The position numbers and the translations under genes are program-made. The notes beneath the pieces are model-generated. The model worked only from the letters and a program-made list of their open reading frames with translations, was not told the origin of the DNA and made no database searches. Below, piece after piece: positions 42,670-51,701 of a stretch of 64,000 nucleotides of DNA (within the stretch, counting starts at the first letter, position 1; every line of letters starts with the position of its first letter). This DNA comes from Gammaproteobacteria bacterium (lineage in GTDB: Bacteria > Pseudomonadota > Gammaproteobacteria > HK1), in NCBI GenBank assembly GCA_022824305.1, contig JAJEAD010000011.1, forward strand, positions 268,908 to 332,907, in the 5' to 3' direction.

Positions 42670-43779
42670 ATGCTCCGCCTGCTCGTCATCGTCGCCGTCT
42701 ACTACCTGATCTTCGGCTACGCCCAGTTGACGGCGGCGTGGCTGTTCTTTCCCGCCTGGCGTCCGGAAACGCCCGAGCTGCTCGCACTGCTGGCGGGGCC
42801 CGCCGCCGGCTGGCTGGTTCACCAGGCCCGGCGCAACGCCGCCAGCCGCTGGGTGCAGCGTGCCGTGTACCTGTGGCTGGGACTCGGCTTCCTGCTGCTC
42901 TGGGTCGTGGTCCCGGTGCACCTGCTGCGCCTGCTCGGGCTGCCCGAAGGCAGCGCCGCGCTGCTTCTCGCCTGCGTCTACGTTCCACTCGCAGTCTGGA
43001 GCATCGTCAACGCGCACCGTATCACGGTCCGACGGCTGGAGCTCTCTTCCCGCAAGCTCGATCGCCCCCTGCGGCTCGTGCAGGTGAGCGATGTCCACGT
43101 GGGATCGCGGGGGCCGGGGCTTCTTCCCCGGATTGTGCGCCGGGTCGACGCGCTCGAGCCCGATGCCGTCTTCATCACCGGCGACCTCGTGGACCTCATG
43201 GGTCTTCCCGCCGATTCGCTCGACTCCCTCGGGAAGCTCTCGGCGCCCGCGTTCTTCGCGATCGGCAACCACGAGCGCTACGTGGGCAGCGAAGCGGTGT
43301 GTGCCCGCCTGGAGGCGCTGGGGGTCACGGTCCTGCGCAACGCGGCCGTCGACCGGGGAACGCTGCACATCATGGGAATCGACGATGCGGAGGCGCGAGA
43401 TCAGGTCGAACGTCAGCTCGCCCGCATCGAAGTCGCGGACCACCGCCCGGCCGCGTACACGGTGCTCATGTACCACCGCCCCGATGGAGTCCGGGCGGCA
43501 GCGCGCGCCGGCGTCGATCTGATGCTCTGCGGCCATACCCACAACGGCCAGATTCTGCCCTTCAACTGGATGGTGAAGCGTTTCTTCCCCTTCATTGCGG
43601 GACGCTTCGACATCGGGGACATGGCGCTCTACGTCTCTCCCGGCACCGGAACCTGGGGTCCGACCCTGCGCCTGGGTTCCGTAAACGAGATCACGCTCTT
43701 CGAGCTCGCTCCGCAAGCGCGCGCCGGACGGCACGGGCCGCCCGGAGGCGAATCGGCACGGAGTGAGGGACCCGATTGA
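42670..43779 (+). CDS. Membrane-anchored metallophosphoesterase (YkuE/YaeI-like)
   Basis: A 369-residue protein with three or four N-terminal membrane helices (about 1-115) followed by a calcineurin-like phosphoesterase domain facing one side. All metal motifs are present: VSDVHVGS (D-x-H), ITGDLVDL (G-D-x-x-D), IGNHERY (GNHE), VLMYHRPD and CGHTHNGQILPF. Members act on UDP-sugar pyrophosphates, lipid phosphates or cyclic nucleotides; the specific substrate is unknown. The ATG at 42670 is used (SD not strong). It diverges from the second dctP, and a 150-base gap separates it from the convergent cytochrome gene. Confidence 0.92.
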   Translation: MLRLLVIVAVYYLIFGYAQLTAAWLFFPAWRPETPELLALLAGPAAGWLVHQARRNAASRWVQRAVYLWLGLGFLLLWVVVPVHLLRLLGLPEGSAALLLACVYVPLAVWSIVNAHRITVRRLELSSRKLDRPLRLVQVSDVHVGSRGPGLLPRIVRRVDALEPDAVFITGDLVDLMGLPADSLDSLGKLSAPAFFAIGNHERYVGSEAVCARLEALGVTVLRNAAVDRGTLHIMGIDDAEARDQVERQLARIEVADHRPAAYTVLMYHRPDGVRAAARAGVDLMLCGHTHNGQILPFNWMVKRFFPFIAGRFDIGDMALYVSPGTGTWGPTLRLGSVNEITLFELAPQARAGRHGPPGGESARSEGPD

Positions 43780-43930
43780 AGGGCGGACGGTGTGCCCCGC
43801 CTGCGAGCGCAGCTTCGGACTGCGCAGCGAAGCAGGTAGCCGAACACTACGTCGAAGCGCCTCGAGCGACTACGGCCCGCTACCACGAGCAGATCGGCGT
43901 CCGCAGTAGAGTATCGGGAAGGTATCGCGG

Positions 43931-44401
43931 CTAGTGTTGCGACTGAGCCCTGCGGACGTCCTCGGGCCAGCGGCTCTTGATGTAGGCGAGCACCGCCCAG
44001 ATTTCCCGGTCCGAGAGGATGTCCGCGTACGCCGGCATCGTGGTCCGATAGTCGTCGCCCGCGATGGCACCCGGACCGTCGCGGGTCAGCCGGAAGAGCA
44101 GCTCGTCGGAGTGGTGCCAGGTGTGGCCGGTCGCGTCGTGCGGCGGGGCGGGAAGCGTGCCGTCGGAGCGGCGCCGCCGCCAGTCGGGCTCGCCTTCCAG
44201 GTCCTTGCCGTGGCAGGTGGCGCAGTGCTCCGCGTACACGACCTCGCCCCGGGCCACCAGCTCGGGGTCCGACGCATCCGCGCCCTGCCCTCCCGCGTCG
44301 CGGCCGACGTACCACGCGACCCCGACGACCACCACCGTCGCTGCGAGAAGCGTGGCGCTCACGAGGCGCGTCGCGCCGGCGCGCAACAGGGGCCTCTTCA
44401 C
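43931..44401 (-). CDS. Class I c-type cytochrome
   Basis: A 156-residue haem protein with an N-terminal anchor or uncleaved signal (VSATLLAATVVVVGVAWYVG) and one haem-binding motif C60-A-T-C63-H64. The axial Met is expected in TTMPAYADILSDREIW. The short insertion between (HDATGHTWHHSDELLFRL) contains several His and matches the mono-haem cytochrome c often found next to multicopper oxidases. The oxidase gene ends 46 bases upstream, so the cytochrome probably accepts or donates electrons in a periplasmic copper-oxidase pathway. Confidence 0.88.
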   Translation of the reverse strand: MKRPLLRAGATRLVSATLLAATVVVVGVAWYVGRDAGGQGADASDPELVARGEVVYAEHCATCHGKDLEGEPDWRRRRSDGTLPAPPHDATGHTWHHSDELLFRLTRDGPGAIAGDDYRTTMPAYADILSDREIWAVLAYIKSRWPEDVRRAQSQH

Positions 44402-44447
44402 GCGGAAGCTCTCCCTGGAGGCGCACTCAGACGACCGGGTGCGCCCC

Positions 44448-45845
44448 TCACGCCACTCGAAACCAGGTCTTCATTCCCGCGACCGAGTGCTCGGGGACGT
44501 GGCAGTGCAGCAGCCAGTCGCCCGGGTTGTCGGCCACGAACGCGATCTCGGCTTCTTCGTCGCGGTCCATCAGCAGCGTGTCACGCAAGGGGCCGGGGGC
44601 TCCGTCGGACCCGATCACCCGGAAGTGGTGCCCGTGCAGATGCATGGAGTGCGGCCAGGCCGTCGCATTGACCATCGTGAGACGTACCGTCTCTCCGAGA
44701 CCCGCGGCGAACAGCGGCTCCTCGGGCATCTCCGCGAGCCCGTTGAAGGCCCAGACCCTGCCCTGTTCGACGAGGTCGCGCAACTCCATCATGCGGCCCC
44801 CCAGCATGGCCTGGCGCAAGCCTCCCATCGCGCCGCCTTCCATCCGGAGGGTCGCACGACGTGCCGTCGCCAGGTCTCCGAGCGCAGGCACCGGGTTGGC
44901 GGGAAGCGGCGCCGGGGAAGGCAGGCGGCTCTGGCGCAGCGTTCCCCGCAGCGGGAAGGCGGCGAGCGCGTAGCTGTCCTCGCGTTCCCGGCTCACCAGG
45001 AACGCCTCCTCGCCGTCGCCCGCGACGAAGTCCACGATCAGGTCGGTCCGCTCGCCCGGCGAGAGCACGAGGGATTCCGCTTCCACCGGCGCCGGAAGGG
45101 GTTGGCCGTCCCGCGCAACCACCCAGCCCTCCATGTGCTCGAGAGCCAGCGAGAAGATGCGTGCGTTCGCCGCGTTGGCGAGGCGCAGCCTCAGCCGCTC
45201 GTGCCGCCTCGATTCCCGGCTCCACGCGCCCTCGCCGTTCACCGTGATCCAGTTGCCCACGCGGCCGGCATGAGACCAGTCGTGGAGGGCGCCGAAGCTC
45301 TCGTGAATCTGGGCTTCGTTCGTGAGGCGCCAGTCGTCGAGAAGCAGCACCTCGTCCCCATCGACCTCCGGGCCGATCGGCTCGTCGATCACGAGCGCGC
45401 CGTAGAGCCCCCGCGCCATCTGCTCGAAGCTGCGATGATGCGAGTGGTACCAGTAGGTCCCGGCGTCCGGCGGCGCGAAGTCGTAGACGAAATCGGCGCC
45501 GGGCGGCACGGGAGACTGAGTGAGCTCCGGTGCGCCGTCCATCGCGTTCTCGATGCGGATGCCGTGCCAGTGCACGGTGGTGGGCTGGGGAAGAGCGTTC
45601 ACGAAACGCCGCCTCACCCTCTGTCCCTGCGTGACGCGGATGGTCGGGCCGGGCACCATTCCGTCGTAGCCCCAGATGCGGGTTTCCGGGTAGTCGGGGG
45701 GCGCGAGGCGCGCGGCGCCCGGTCGGGCGTGCAGCGTGATGATCTCGTCGCCCCCGGCCAGGGCGGGCACCCCGATGCCGCCCGCCGCGCCGAGGAGCGC
45801 CGCCGCCCCGCTCCCGCGCAGGAACTCGCGTCTCGATTGGGTCAT
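44448..45845 (-). CDS. Multicopper oxidase (Tat-exported)
   Basis: A 465-residue laccase-type oxidase. A twin-arginine signal SRREFLRGSGAAALLGAAGG is at the start. All four copper-binding blocks are present: TVHWHGI, YWYHSHH, PHSMHLHGHHF, and LHCHVPEHSVAGMK, whose Cys and Met bind the type 1 copper. A Met-rich stretch (MEGGAMGGLRQAMLGGRMMEL) like that of CueO-type cuprous oxidases lies between domains 2 and 3. The ATG at 45845 begins the Tat signal. The order oxidase-cytochrome c suggests a copper-detoxifying or electron-transfer pair. Confidence 0.93.
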   Translation of the reverse strand: MTQSRREFLRGSGAAALLGAAGGIGVPALAGGDEIITLHARPGAARLAPPDYPETRIWGYDGMVPGPTIRVTQGQRVRRRFVNALPQPTTVHWHGIRIENAMDGAPELTQSPVPPGADFVYDFAPPDAGTYWYHSHHRSFEQMARGLYGALVIDEPIGPEVDGDEVLLLDDWRLTNEAQIHESFGALHDWSHAGRVGNWITVNGEGAWSRESRRHERLRLRLANAANARIFSLALEHMEGWVVARDGQPLPAPVEAESLVLSPGERTDLIVDFVAGDGEEAFLVSREREDSYALAAFPLRGTLRQSRLPSPAPLPANPVPALGDLATARRATLRMEGGAMGGLRQAMLGGRMMELRDLVEQGRVWAFNGLAEMPEEPLFAAGLGETVRLTMVNATAWPHSMHLHGHHFRVIGSDGAPGPLRDTLLMDRDEEAEIAFVADNPGDWLLHCHVPEHSVAGMKTWFRVA

Positions 45846-45970
45846 GCTCGGTGCTTCTCGCACGCCGGGCCTTCGCGAGGGCTGAACGGGCGTCGGCGCG
45901 GCGATCTTTCCCAGGGCGCCGGGCGCAGTCTGCCGCCCTCGAGGGGGCCATCGTCGCACGGAGTGTCGGA

Positions 45971-46047
45971 TGGCGCGCCCGGAGAGATTCGAACTCCCGA
46001 CCGCCTGGTTCGTAGCCAGGTACTCTATCCAGCTGAGCTACGGGCGC
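45971..46047 (-). tRNA. tRNA-Arg (anticodon ACG)
   Basis: A complete 77-base cloverleaf including a genomically encoded CCA. Acceptor GCGCCCG pairs with CGGGCGC; the anticodon arm is CCTGG-CTACGAA-CCAGG; the T-loop is TTCGAAT. The anticodon ACG is read as ICG and serves CGU/CGC/CGA. In gammaproteobacteria this gene normally follows csrA and tRNA-Ser(GCU), but here it is 5.7 kb away from tRNA-Ser. Confidence 0.97.
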
Positions 46048-46058
46048 TTCGCGGGCAA

Positions 46059-46087
46059 ATTATACATGCCGTTTCCGGTGCTGTGGC
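46059..46087 (-). promoter_or_regulatory. Sigma-70 promoter of tRNA-Arg
   Basis: On the minus strand a perfect TATAAT (46064-46059) lies 12 bases upstream of the tRNA, with GCCACA (46087-46082) 17 bases before it as a weak -35. The tRNA therefore has its own promoter, so it does not depend on csrA or tRNA-Ser transcription. Confidence 0.6.
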
Positions 46088-46304
46088 CGGAAGGCGCGTC
46101 CTCGCTCACCTCGGGGTAGGCCAGCCCCGCATCGCCGACCCGCGGACCTTCGATCGCCACCCCGAAGCGGCGGCACGGGGCCGGCACGGGAGTAGCCGGA
46201 CGGGCGGGATGGTTGTACCTTCGGGGACGTGCGCCGGCCAGCCCGCGCTCGAGGGCGTCCCTTTGCTGGCCGCACGCCGCTCAGAACGCAGGAGAGACTC
46301 CGGC

Positions 46305-47552
46305 ATGCAGGCAACACGACCCGTTCCCAGACACATCCGGCTGACCTCCCATCCCGAGGAGCGCAAGAGTGCGGCGCGGGTGCGCTGGGGGGCCGCAACC
46401 CCGTCCGAACGCGGCCCGGTGGTCGGCACGCTGACGCCGGAGAGAAACGCGATCGGCGCGCATTCCGGCTCCTACTCGCTCTACCGCGCGCTCGCCGTGG
46501 CGGCGGGAACGCTCGATCCCGTCCACGTGCCCGATCTCACCGACACCGCGCCCGCGGCGACGATCGGTCCGCACCCCCAGTGGGGATCGCCGGAACGCAT
46601 CGTGTCCATCGATCCCTACGGCCACCTCGTGAGCGATGCCTGGGCGGATCGGCTGGAGGCGGGATGGGACATTCGACCCACCATCGCGGTGACCAAGGCA
46701 CGGATCAAGATGCCGGAGTTCGATCAGGCCATCGCCGCGGGACGCCTGCGCCCGGACGGGAAGGTCCTCACCGAGAACGGAGATGTCCGGGTCACCAAGG
46801 CGGCCGTCGAGCCGGTGTGGTACCTCCCCGGCATCGCGGAGCGCTTCGGGGTCACCGAGAGCGAGCTCCGGCGATCGCTCTTCGAGCAGTCCGGCGGCAT
46901 GTTCACCGAGCTCGTCACCCGCGGCGACCTCAAGCTCTTCCTGCCCCCCATCGGGGGCATCACGGTCTACCTGTTCGGCGACACGCAGGCGATCACCGAT
47001 CCGGCGCGCCGGGTCGCCTGCCGCGTGCACGACGAGTGCAACGGGTCGGACGTGTTCGGCTCCGACATCTGCACCTGCCGTCCCTACCTCGCGCACGGCA
47101 TCGAGGTGTGCATCGAGGCCGCGCAGGCGGGGGATTGCGGCGTGATCGTCTACAACCGGAAGGAGGGGCGCGCGCTCGGCGAGGTCACCAAGTTCCTCGT
47201 CTACAACGCGCGCAAGCGCCAGCCGGGCGGCGACCGGGCCGAGACCTACTTCGAGCGCACCGAGTGCGTCGCCGGCGTGCAGGACATGCGCTTCCAGGAG
47301 CTCATGCCCGACGTCCTGCACTGGCTCGGCATCCGGCGCATCGACCGCTTCGTGTCGATGAGCAACCTCAAGCACGACTCGATCACGCGCCAGGGGATCG
47401 AAGTCGTGGAACGGGTCTCGATTCCGAAGGAGCTGATCCCGGACGATGCAAGCGTGGAGATAGACGCCAAGAAGGCGGCGGGCTATTTCAGCGACCATGC
47501 GGTCGACGAAGCGGAGGCGGCGTCGACCAGGGGGCGGGGACTGCACGAGTAA
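46305..47552 (+). CDS. GTP cyclohydrolase II family protein (URC1-like paralogue)
   Basis: A 415-residue enzyme with an N-terminal extension of about 200 residues in front of a RibA-type domain. The zinc site of GTP cyclohydrolase II is intact: Cys245, Cys256 and Cys258 in VHDECNGSDVFGSDICTC. The substrate loop YNRKEGRALGEVTKF carries the matching Arg-x-Gly residues. The long N-terminus and the closing HDSITRQGIEVVERVSIP are typical of the paralogues found in uracil catabolism (URC) gene groups rather than of riboflavin RibA. The next gene is uracil phosphoribosyltransferase, which fits that idea. AGGAGA precedes ATG 46305. Confidence 0.88.
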   Translation: MQATRPVPRHIRLTSHPEERKSAARVRWGAATPSERGPVVGTLTPERNAIGAHSGSYSLYRALAVAAGTLDPVHVPDLTDTAPAATIGPHPQWGSPERIVSIDPYGHLVSDAWADRLEAGWDIRPTIAVTKARIKMPEFDQAIAAGRLRPDGKVLTENGDVRVTKAAVEPVWYLPGIAERFGVTESELRRSLFEQSGGMFTELVTRGDLKLFLPPIGGITVYLFGDTQAITDPARRVACRVHDECNGSDVFGSDICTCRPYLAHGIEVCIEAAQAGDCGVIVYNRKEGRALGEVTKFLVYNARKRQPGGDRAETYFERTECVAGVQDMRFQELMPDVLHWLGIRRIDRFVSMSNLKHDSITRQGIEVVERVSIPKELIPDDASVEIDAKKAAGYFSDHAVDEAEAASTRGRGLHE

Positions 47553-47642
47553 CGTGCCGGAATCGCGGGGCGACCCCCTCGTCCGGGGGCGTCGCGCGGC
47601 ATCGAGCTTCGGCCATCGACTGCAACGGAGCCTGAGGACCGA

Positions 47643-48272
47643 ATGGAGAACGTCACCGTCATCGATCACCCGCTGATACAGCACAAGCTCTCGCTCATGC
47701 GTCGCCGGGAAACTCCGACGAACGAGTTTCGCGTGCTGCTGCGCGAGATCTCGCACCTCCTCGGCTACGAGGTGACCCGGGACCTCGAGCTGGAGACCCG
47801 AACCATAGAGACCCCGCTCACCGAGACGCGCTCCGCTTTCCTCTCCGGGAAGAAGCTCGCGCTCATCTCGATCCTGCGGGCCGGCAACGGGCTGCTGGAA
47901 GGGATGCTCGACCTGGTGCCCTCGGCGCGGGTCGGACACATCGGCCTGTACCGCGACCCCGACACCCTGGTCGCGGTGGAGTACTACTTCAAGGTGCCGG
48001 AAGGGCTCCCCGAGCGCCCGGTGATCATGCTCGACCCCATGCTCGCTACCGCGAACTCCGCGATCGCGGCGGTCGAGCGGATCAAGGAGGTGGGCGCGCG
48101 CAACATCAAGATGGTCTGCCTCCTCGCCGCGCCGGAGGGCATCCGGGCCTTCAATACGGCCCATCCCGACGTGCCGATCTTCACCGCCTCAATCGACGAG
48201 CGCCTCGACCACCACGGCTACATCGTCCCCGGGCTCGGCGACGCCGGCGACCGCCTCTACGGCACGCAGTAG
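47643..48272 (+). CDS. upp: Uracil phosphoribosyltransferase
   Basis: Pyrimidine salvage enzyme, 209 residues, the usual size. The PRPP-binding loop reads [23 protein letters not shown], and the uracil-binding C-terminal loop is [17 protein letters not shown]. It makes UMP from uracil and PRPP. It follows the GTP cyclohydrolase II paralogue by 90 bases in the same direction, so uracil conversion and that enzyme are probably linked. The N-terminal [20 protein letters not shown] is also standard. Confidence 0.96.
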   Translation: MENVTVIDHPLIQHKLSLMRRRETPTNEFRVLLREISHLLGYEVTRDLELETRTIETPLTETRSAFLSGKKLALISILRAGNGLLEGMLDLVPSARVGHIGLYRDPDTLVAVEYYFKVPEGLPERPVIMLDPMLATANSAIAAVERIKEVGARNIKMVCLLAAPEGIRAFNTAHPDVPIFTASIDERLDHHGYIVPGLGDAGDRLYGTQ

Positions 48273-48606
48273 CGACCGGGACGCCGACGACCGCGCACGG
48301 CTGCCACCCGGGAGAAAGCGGGTCGCCGGGAGGGTGGCGGAGAGGCAAATCCGTCACCAGTGCTTTACTTGAGACACCCTCAAAGGACGAACGATCAACT
48401 GCCTCGATGCCACGGCCCTGATGTGCCTGCTCGATGCACGCGTCGGCGAGCTCCCGACTACGATGCCCGTAACATGGCGCTCGAATCTCCCGCGGACCTG
48501 CGTTTGTGCTCAGCCACCTGGGTGTCGTGGTGGGACCGGACGGCCTTGGTGCTGGCGACGCGCCTTGCGCTGCGACAACAGCAATGTGGGTGCGCAGTGC
48601 ACTTGG
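48273..48606. other. Intergenic region without recognised gene
   Basis: The 334 bases between upp and the converging DUF4189 protein gene contain no convincing gene, RNA or repeat. A short frame near 48390 loosely recalls a PIN-domain start but has no continuation. Confidence 0.5.
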
Positions 48607-50259
48607 TCAGGAACCAAAGCCGCATGCGGAAGCCCGGTTTGGTCCGTCACTGACAATCCGGCAGTTCGAGTAACCTCTGTCTCTGCAAGTTGCAAGGGCG
48701 TGCTCTTCGGCATCAGTTCTCGTGGTACCGTGCCCCCCGCAGAGGCCACAACGGCTGGAACTGACGTCGCCGATTGCCATCGCTCCACAATTGGATGCTG
48801 CATACGCCCCGATGATCAAATCGCATTCAACGCCTCCACCTCCGCGACGGCGGCATTGATCAAGAGCTTGCGACTCGGCTCTGTCCTGGTCGGAGGAAAC
48901 GCCCCATCCCCATACGACACCTCGGCAGGAATTCATCGGGCCAAATGCATATGCCATAGCGCCGTAGCGGGGCTCGAAGGTGGCGTGAAGAGTGTAATCA
49001 CCAGTGTTCGATTCGTGGCTTTCCACTTGAATATAGTAGTCACCCGGATGCAGCGATGAGTGTTCCATCCTGAAGTTGGTTCCGCTCCCTGAGCCACCGT
49101 CCGTACTCAACACGGATCCTCCCTCGTTCCGTAGAGTGCCCACGGTGTCGAGAGTGCCCGTAGTGTAGACGGTCAAGGTTCCATACTGAGCCACGTAGAT
49201 CCGGAAGTAATCTACGTCGTTTCCTTGTTCTATGGTTCCCGACAGGGATGTCTCCAATTCCCACATTCCGTCACCGCGGCTTCCCAGGACGCCTGTGCCA
49301 GTGGCCTCCGGTATCGTATTGCCGTGGTCATCTCCACTCGCTCCCGTCTCACCACATCCTGCGGGAGGGAATGTCTGCGAGGGAGACGTGGACAGGTTGG
49401 CGAGATGCCCCGACCGGGTTCGTATCAAGCTCATGACCTGAATTGGGTGGGGATGGGCGGACGCGGACTCCGCGGACACGAGCAAATGCCACTTGCCTTC
49501 CCCGTCCCCCAAGCGGCCGTCGGTGGTACCACTCCAGATCCCTTGCTCGAGCTGTCGCGCACTCAGTGTACGTGCCGCTCCGGCCGGCAGATCGAGTTGA
49601 AAGTACCCGTACGGCGACGCATCACCCCGGGCGTCCAGTCCTCTGATGTAGACGTAGGCGTCGTCTTCGCCGGGATTGATGAGGCGTAGCAGGCTCTCGA
49701 GCGAACGATTGCTCCCGGGATTGAAAATCGGCACGTGGTGACACCCGTTCGCCTCTGGAACGAGGTCGTGCATGCTGGTCAGGAAGCCGTCTGGTGTTCG
49801 GATGTAGGCGAGGGGTTCGATGTTCAGGTCCGTGCTCAACTCCAGCCGCCAGTTGTCGGTGCCGTCCCCGACGCCTCCCGACAATCCCCGGTCAGGGTTC
49901 CCTTCTTCCAGGTCCCGGGAGTTGAACTGCACTGCTTCCTTCGCGTCCAGCGACAGCGTGGCGGGTCCGAAGCGCCGGCCGGTATCGTCGATGGCGTGGA
50001 TGCTCACCGTTCCCCCGCGATCGGAGTGATTGATGATGCGGACAAATCCTTGCTGAGCGAGATTGGAAGCCGGCGTCACCAGAGGGATGGAGTGGTGTTG
50101 CTGTGCCAGGGCGGGCGGACCCAGAAACAACAGGAACGTTATGGCCAGCCATGAGATCCGCGGGGCGCTTCCCTCACCAGTCTCTTGTTGGAGGTTGTCA
50201 GTCGAGAGGTTGCGATGATGGCACGTTGCCGATGCACGTCGCGTGGGAGAAGAAGGCAC
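48607..50259 (-). CDS. Secreted multi-domain protein with pre-peptidase-like and DUF4189 domains
   Basis: A 550-residue secreted protein. After a 35-residue leader come a hydrophobic signal segment and AQQ cleavage site (WLAITFLLFLGPPALAQQ). The mature part has two repeated beta-rich modules (about 60-290), a pre-peptidase C-terminal-like domain (about 320-425; DVDYFRIYVAQYGTLTVYTT, GDYYIQVESHESNTGDYTLH) and a C-terminal Cys-rich DUF4189 domain (YGAMAYAFGPMNSCRGVVWG, then ALDQCRRRGGGGVECDLI). The start is GTG 50259, with GGAGGT four bases before it. The gene is less GC-rich than its neighbours and lies in the interrupted tRNA region, so it may have been acquired. Function is unknown. Confidence 0.8.
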   Translation of the reverse strand: MPSSPTRRASATCHHRNLSTDNLQQETGEGSAPRISWLAITFLLFLGPPALAQQHHSIPLVTPASNLAQQGFVRIINHSDRGGTVSIHAIDDTGRRFGPATLSLDAKEAVQFNSRDLEEGNPDRGLSGGVGDGTDNWRLELSTDLNIEPLAYIRTPDGFLTSMHDLVPEANGCHHVPIFNPGSNRSLESLLRLINPGEDDAYVYIRGLDARGDASPYGYFQLDLPAGAARTLSARQLEQGIWSGTTDGRLGDGEGKWHLLVSAESASAHPHPIQVMSLIRTRSGHLANLSTSPSQTFPPAGCGETGASGDDHGNTIPEATGTGVLGSRGDGMWELETSLSGTIEQGNDVDYFRIYVAQYGTLTVYTTGTLDTVGTLRNEGGSVLSTDGGSGSGTNFRMEHSSLHPGDYYIQVESHESNTGDYTLHATFEPRYGAMAYAFGPMNSCRGVVWGWGVSSDQDRAESQALDQCRRRGGGGVECDLIIGAYAASNCGAMAIGDVSSSRCGLCGGHGTTRTDAEEHALATCRDRGYSNCRIVSDGPNRASACGFGS

Positions 50260-50297
50260 TTGAACCTCCGTACGGATTCGATCGAGCCGACAAACGC

Positions 50298-50311
50298 AAC
50301 TCTATAGAGTT
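50298..50311. promoter_or_regulatory. Palindrome upstream of the secreted protein gene
   Basis: AACTCTATAGAGTT is a perfect 14-base palindrome 39-52 bases before the GTG start, inside an AT-rich stretch (50290-50372) that is likely the promoter. It may be an operator for a small dimeric regulator. Confidence 0.35.
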
Positions 50312-50477
50312 CTTTGGGCATAAAGCATTGATTTTATGTGTGGATAAGCGTCTTTTGATGTCGCTTCAATAAAGTGTGAACTAGTTTCCCCTGCGCCATA
50401 CCGCAAACGGCGCGAGGCACCGCGATCTCGGCGCCCGGGCAAGCCGCGATGCGTGCCGAATCGAAGAGTGAGCAGCC

Positions 50478-50818
50478 TTGACGCAGCTCGACGACGCAAG
50501 GCGACAGAGCCGGGCGCCGCGCGAGCACGTCTCCACCCTCATCGCGGCCCTTCGGCGCATCCACGCCACCCTCGATCTCGACACCGTGCTCGGCGAAGTG
50601 GTTGAGAGCACCCGCGCCCTCACCGGCGCCCGCTACGGCGTCAGCGTCACCCTCGACGAGGCGGGCGCGCCCCAGGATCCGATGTTCTCGGGCCTCGCTC
50701 CGGAGGAGGAGCGCAAGCGGTTCGCCTGGCCCGGCGACGCCCGCCTGTCCGGGCATCTGGGCACCCTGGCGGAGCCGCTACGGGTGGCCGACTTCCCGGC
50801 GGGCGAGTACGGGTCATC
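50478..50818 (+). pseudogene. 5' fragment of a GAF-domain sensor kinase gene
   Basis: The first 113 codons read as the start of a GAF-containing sensor histidine kinase: AALRRIHATLDLDTVLGEVV, TRALTGARYGVSVTLDEAG, GLAPEEERKRFAWPGDARL. After about 50818 the frame runs on but the sequence is that of the opposite-strand DUF5615 remnant, so similarity ends. A working kinase would need at least 250 more codons. The module at 50814-51436 appears to have replaced the 3' part. Confidence 0.65.
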
Positions 50819-51151
50819 GGCGCACCCGCGGGACCGGGACGAGGCAGTTCTCGCCGGGAAGAGTCGACCGAATGGCGTCGGCAATGGTGGAGACAGCGGC
50901 CAGGAGTCCGCGGACGCTGTTGTTGTCGACCGCAATGATGGCGATGGGCGCATGCGGCTGCTCCGCTGCCATGCGCTTGTCGGTGGTTACGAGGGTCGTG
51001 AAGCCGTCGTGCTCCGCCACGGCGAGGAGTTCGTCGTCGTGGAACGAGCGCCAGTTGCGAAAACGGCGGACTCGACCACGGCACCGCCGAGGTGCTGCTG
51101 GAGTGGCTGGCGTAGGCGCGGTGACACACCGACGTCAAGGAGAACCCTCAC
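50814..51151 (-). pseudogene. Frameshifted DUF5615 PIN-like toxin gene
   Basis: Starting at GTG 51151 the minus strand reads RVLLDVGVSPRLRQPLQQHL and then GGAVVESAVF; a shift near 51070 is needed to continue as RNWRSFHDDELLAVAEHDGF, TTLVTTDKRMAAEQ and IIAVDNNSVRGLLAAVSTI. Together these fit the DUF5615 PIN-like fold (the D of LLLDENL-type start and the TTD acid near the end are retained, the start here being LLDV). It follows the DUF433 antitoxin by nine bases, the normal order. Because of the frameshift the toxin is probably inactive. Confidence 0.7.
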
Positions 51152-51160
51152 GCCCGGGTG

Positions 51161-51436
51161 TCAGGAGGAGGCTGCACAGTTGGGATTGCGGGCTGCAGCG
51201 ACGCAGACGGCCGTAGCTCCGGCACGCAAGACGGCGGCGACCGCTCTGGGATCAATTTGAAAGTCGCGCTGGAACTCGTCCACCGGAACGCCGTCCTCGA
51301 TCCAGTCGAAGAGCTGTTGGACGGGAAGGCGCGTACTGCGGAAACAGGGCACACCGCTCATGCGTGCAGGATCGATCCAGACTGCTTCTTCAAGCGGCAT
51401 GGGACGATCAGGGCTTGTCTTGGCAAACGTCTTCAT
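51161..51436 (-). CDS. DUF433 family antitoxin
   Basis: A protein of about 91 residues carrying a DUF433 domain: WIDPARMSGVPCFRSTRLPV, then FDWIEDGVPVDEFQRDFQID and AVAAVLRAGA. DUF433 proteins have a winged-helix-like fold and pair with DUF5615 PIN-like toxins. The toxin gene downstream is frameshifted, so this may be an orphan antitoxin still repressing its own promoter. The start is uncertain: ATG 51436 (used), ATG 51400 and ATG 51478 are all in frame and none has a good ribosome-binding site. Confidence 0.75.
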   Translation of the reverse strand: MKTFAKTSPDRPMPLEEAVWIDPARMSGVPCFRSTRLPVQQLFDWIEDGVPVDEFQRDFQIDPRAVAAVLRAGATAVCVAAARNPNCAASS

Positions 51437-51701
51437 GAGCGTGGGCGTGCGCGCACTCGAACCAGCATCGAAAAGCATACGCTTGGCGGCGGCGGCGTTC
51501 GATGAATCCGGTACACGCAGAAATTGGGTTCTGGCGCTACGCCGTAGGCGCTGGTGACCGTCCCCGACCGGACCCGATCCGCGAGGTGCCCTCGAAGGCG
51601 CCCCGATCGTGAGGAAGATCTCAGAAAACGCCAGGTGGCGTCACCCAAGCCCTTCTCTCTTTCGGTACGCCTCATATAAGTTATTGTTTTTATGGAGTTA
51701 G

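Noticed and set aside
48390..48480. Short plus-strand frame CLDATALMCLLDARVGELP resembling the start of a PIN-domain toxin
   Set aside because: No continuation of the fold, no second acidic motif and no antitoxin partner beside it.
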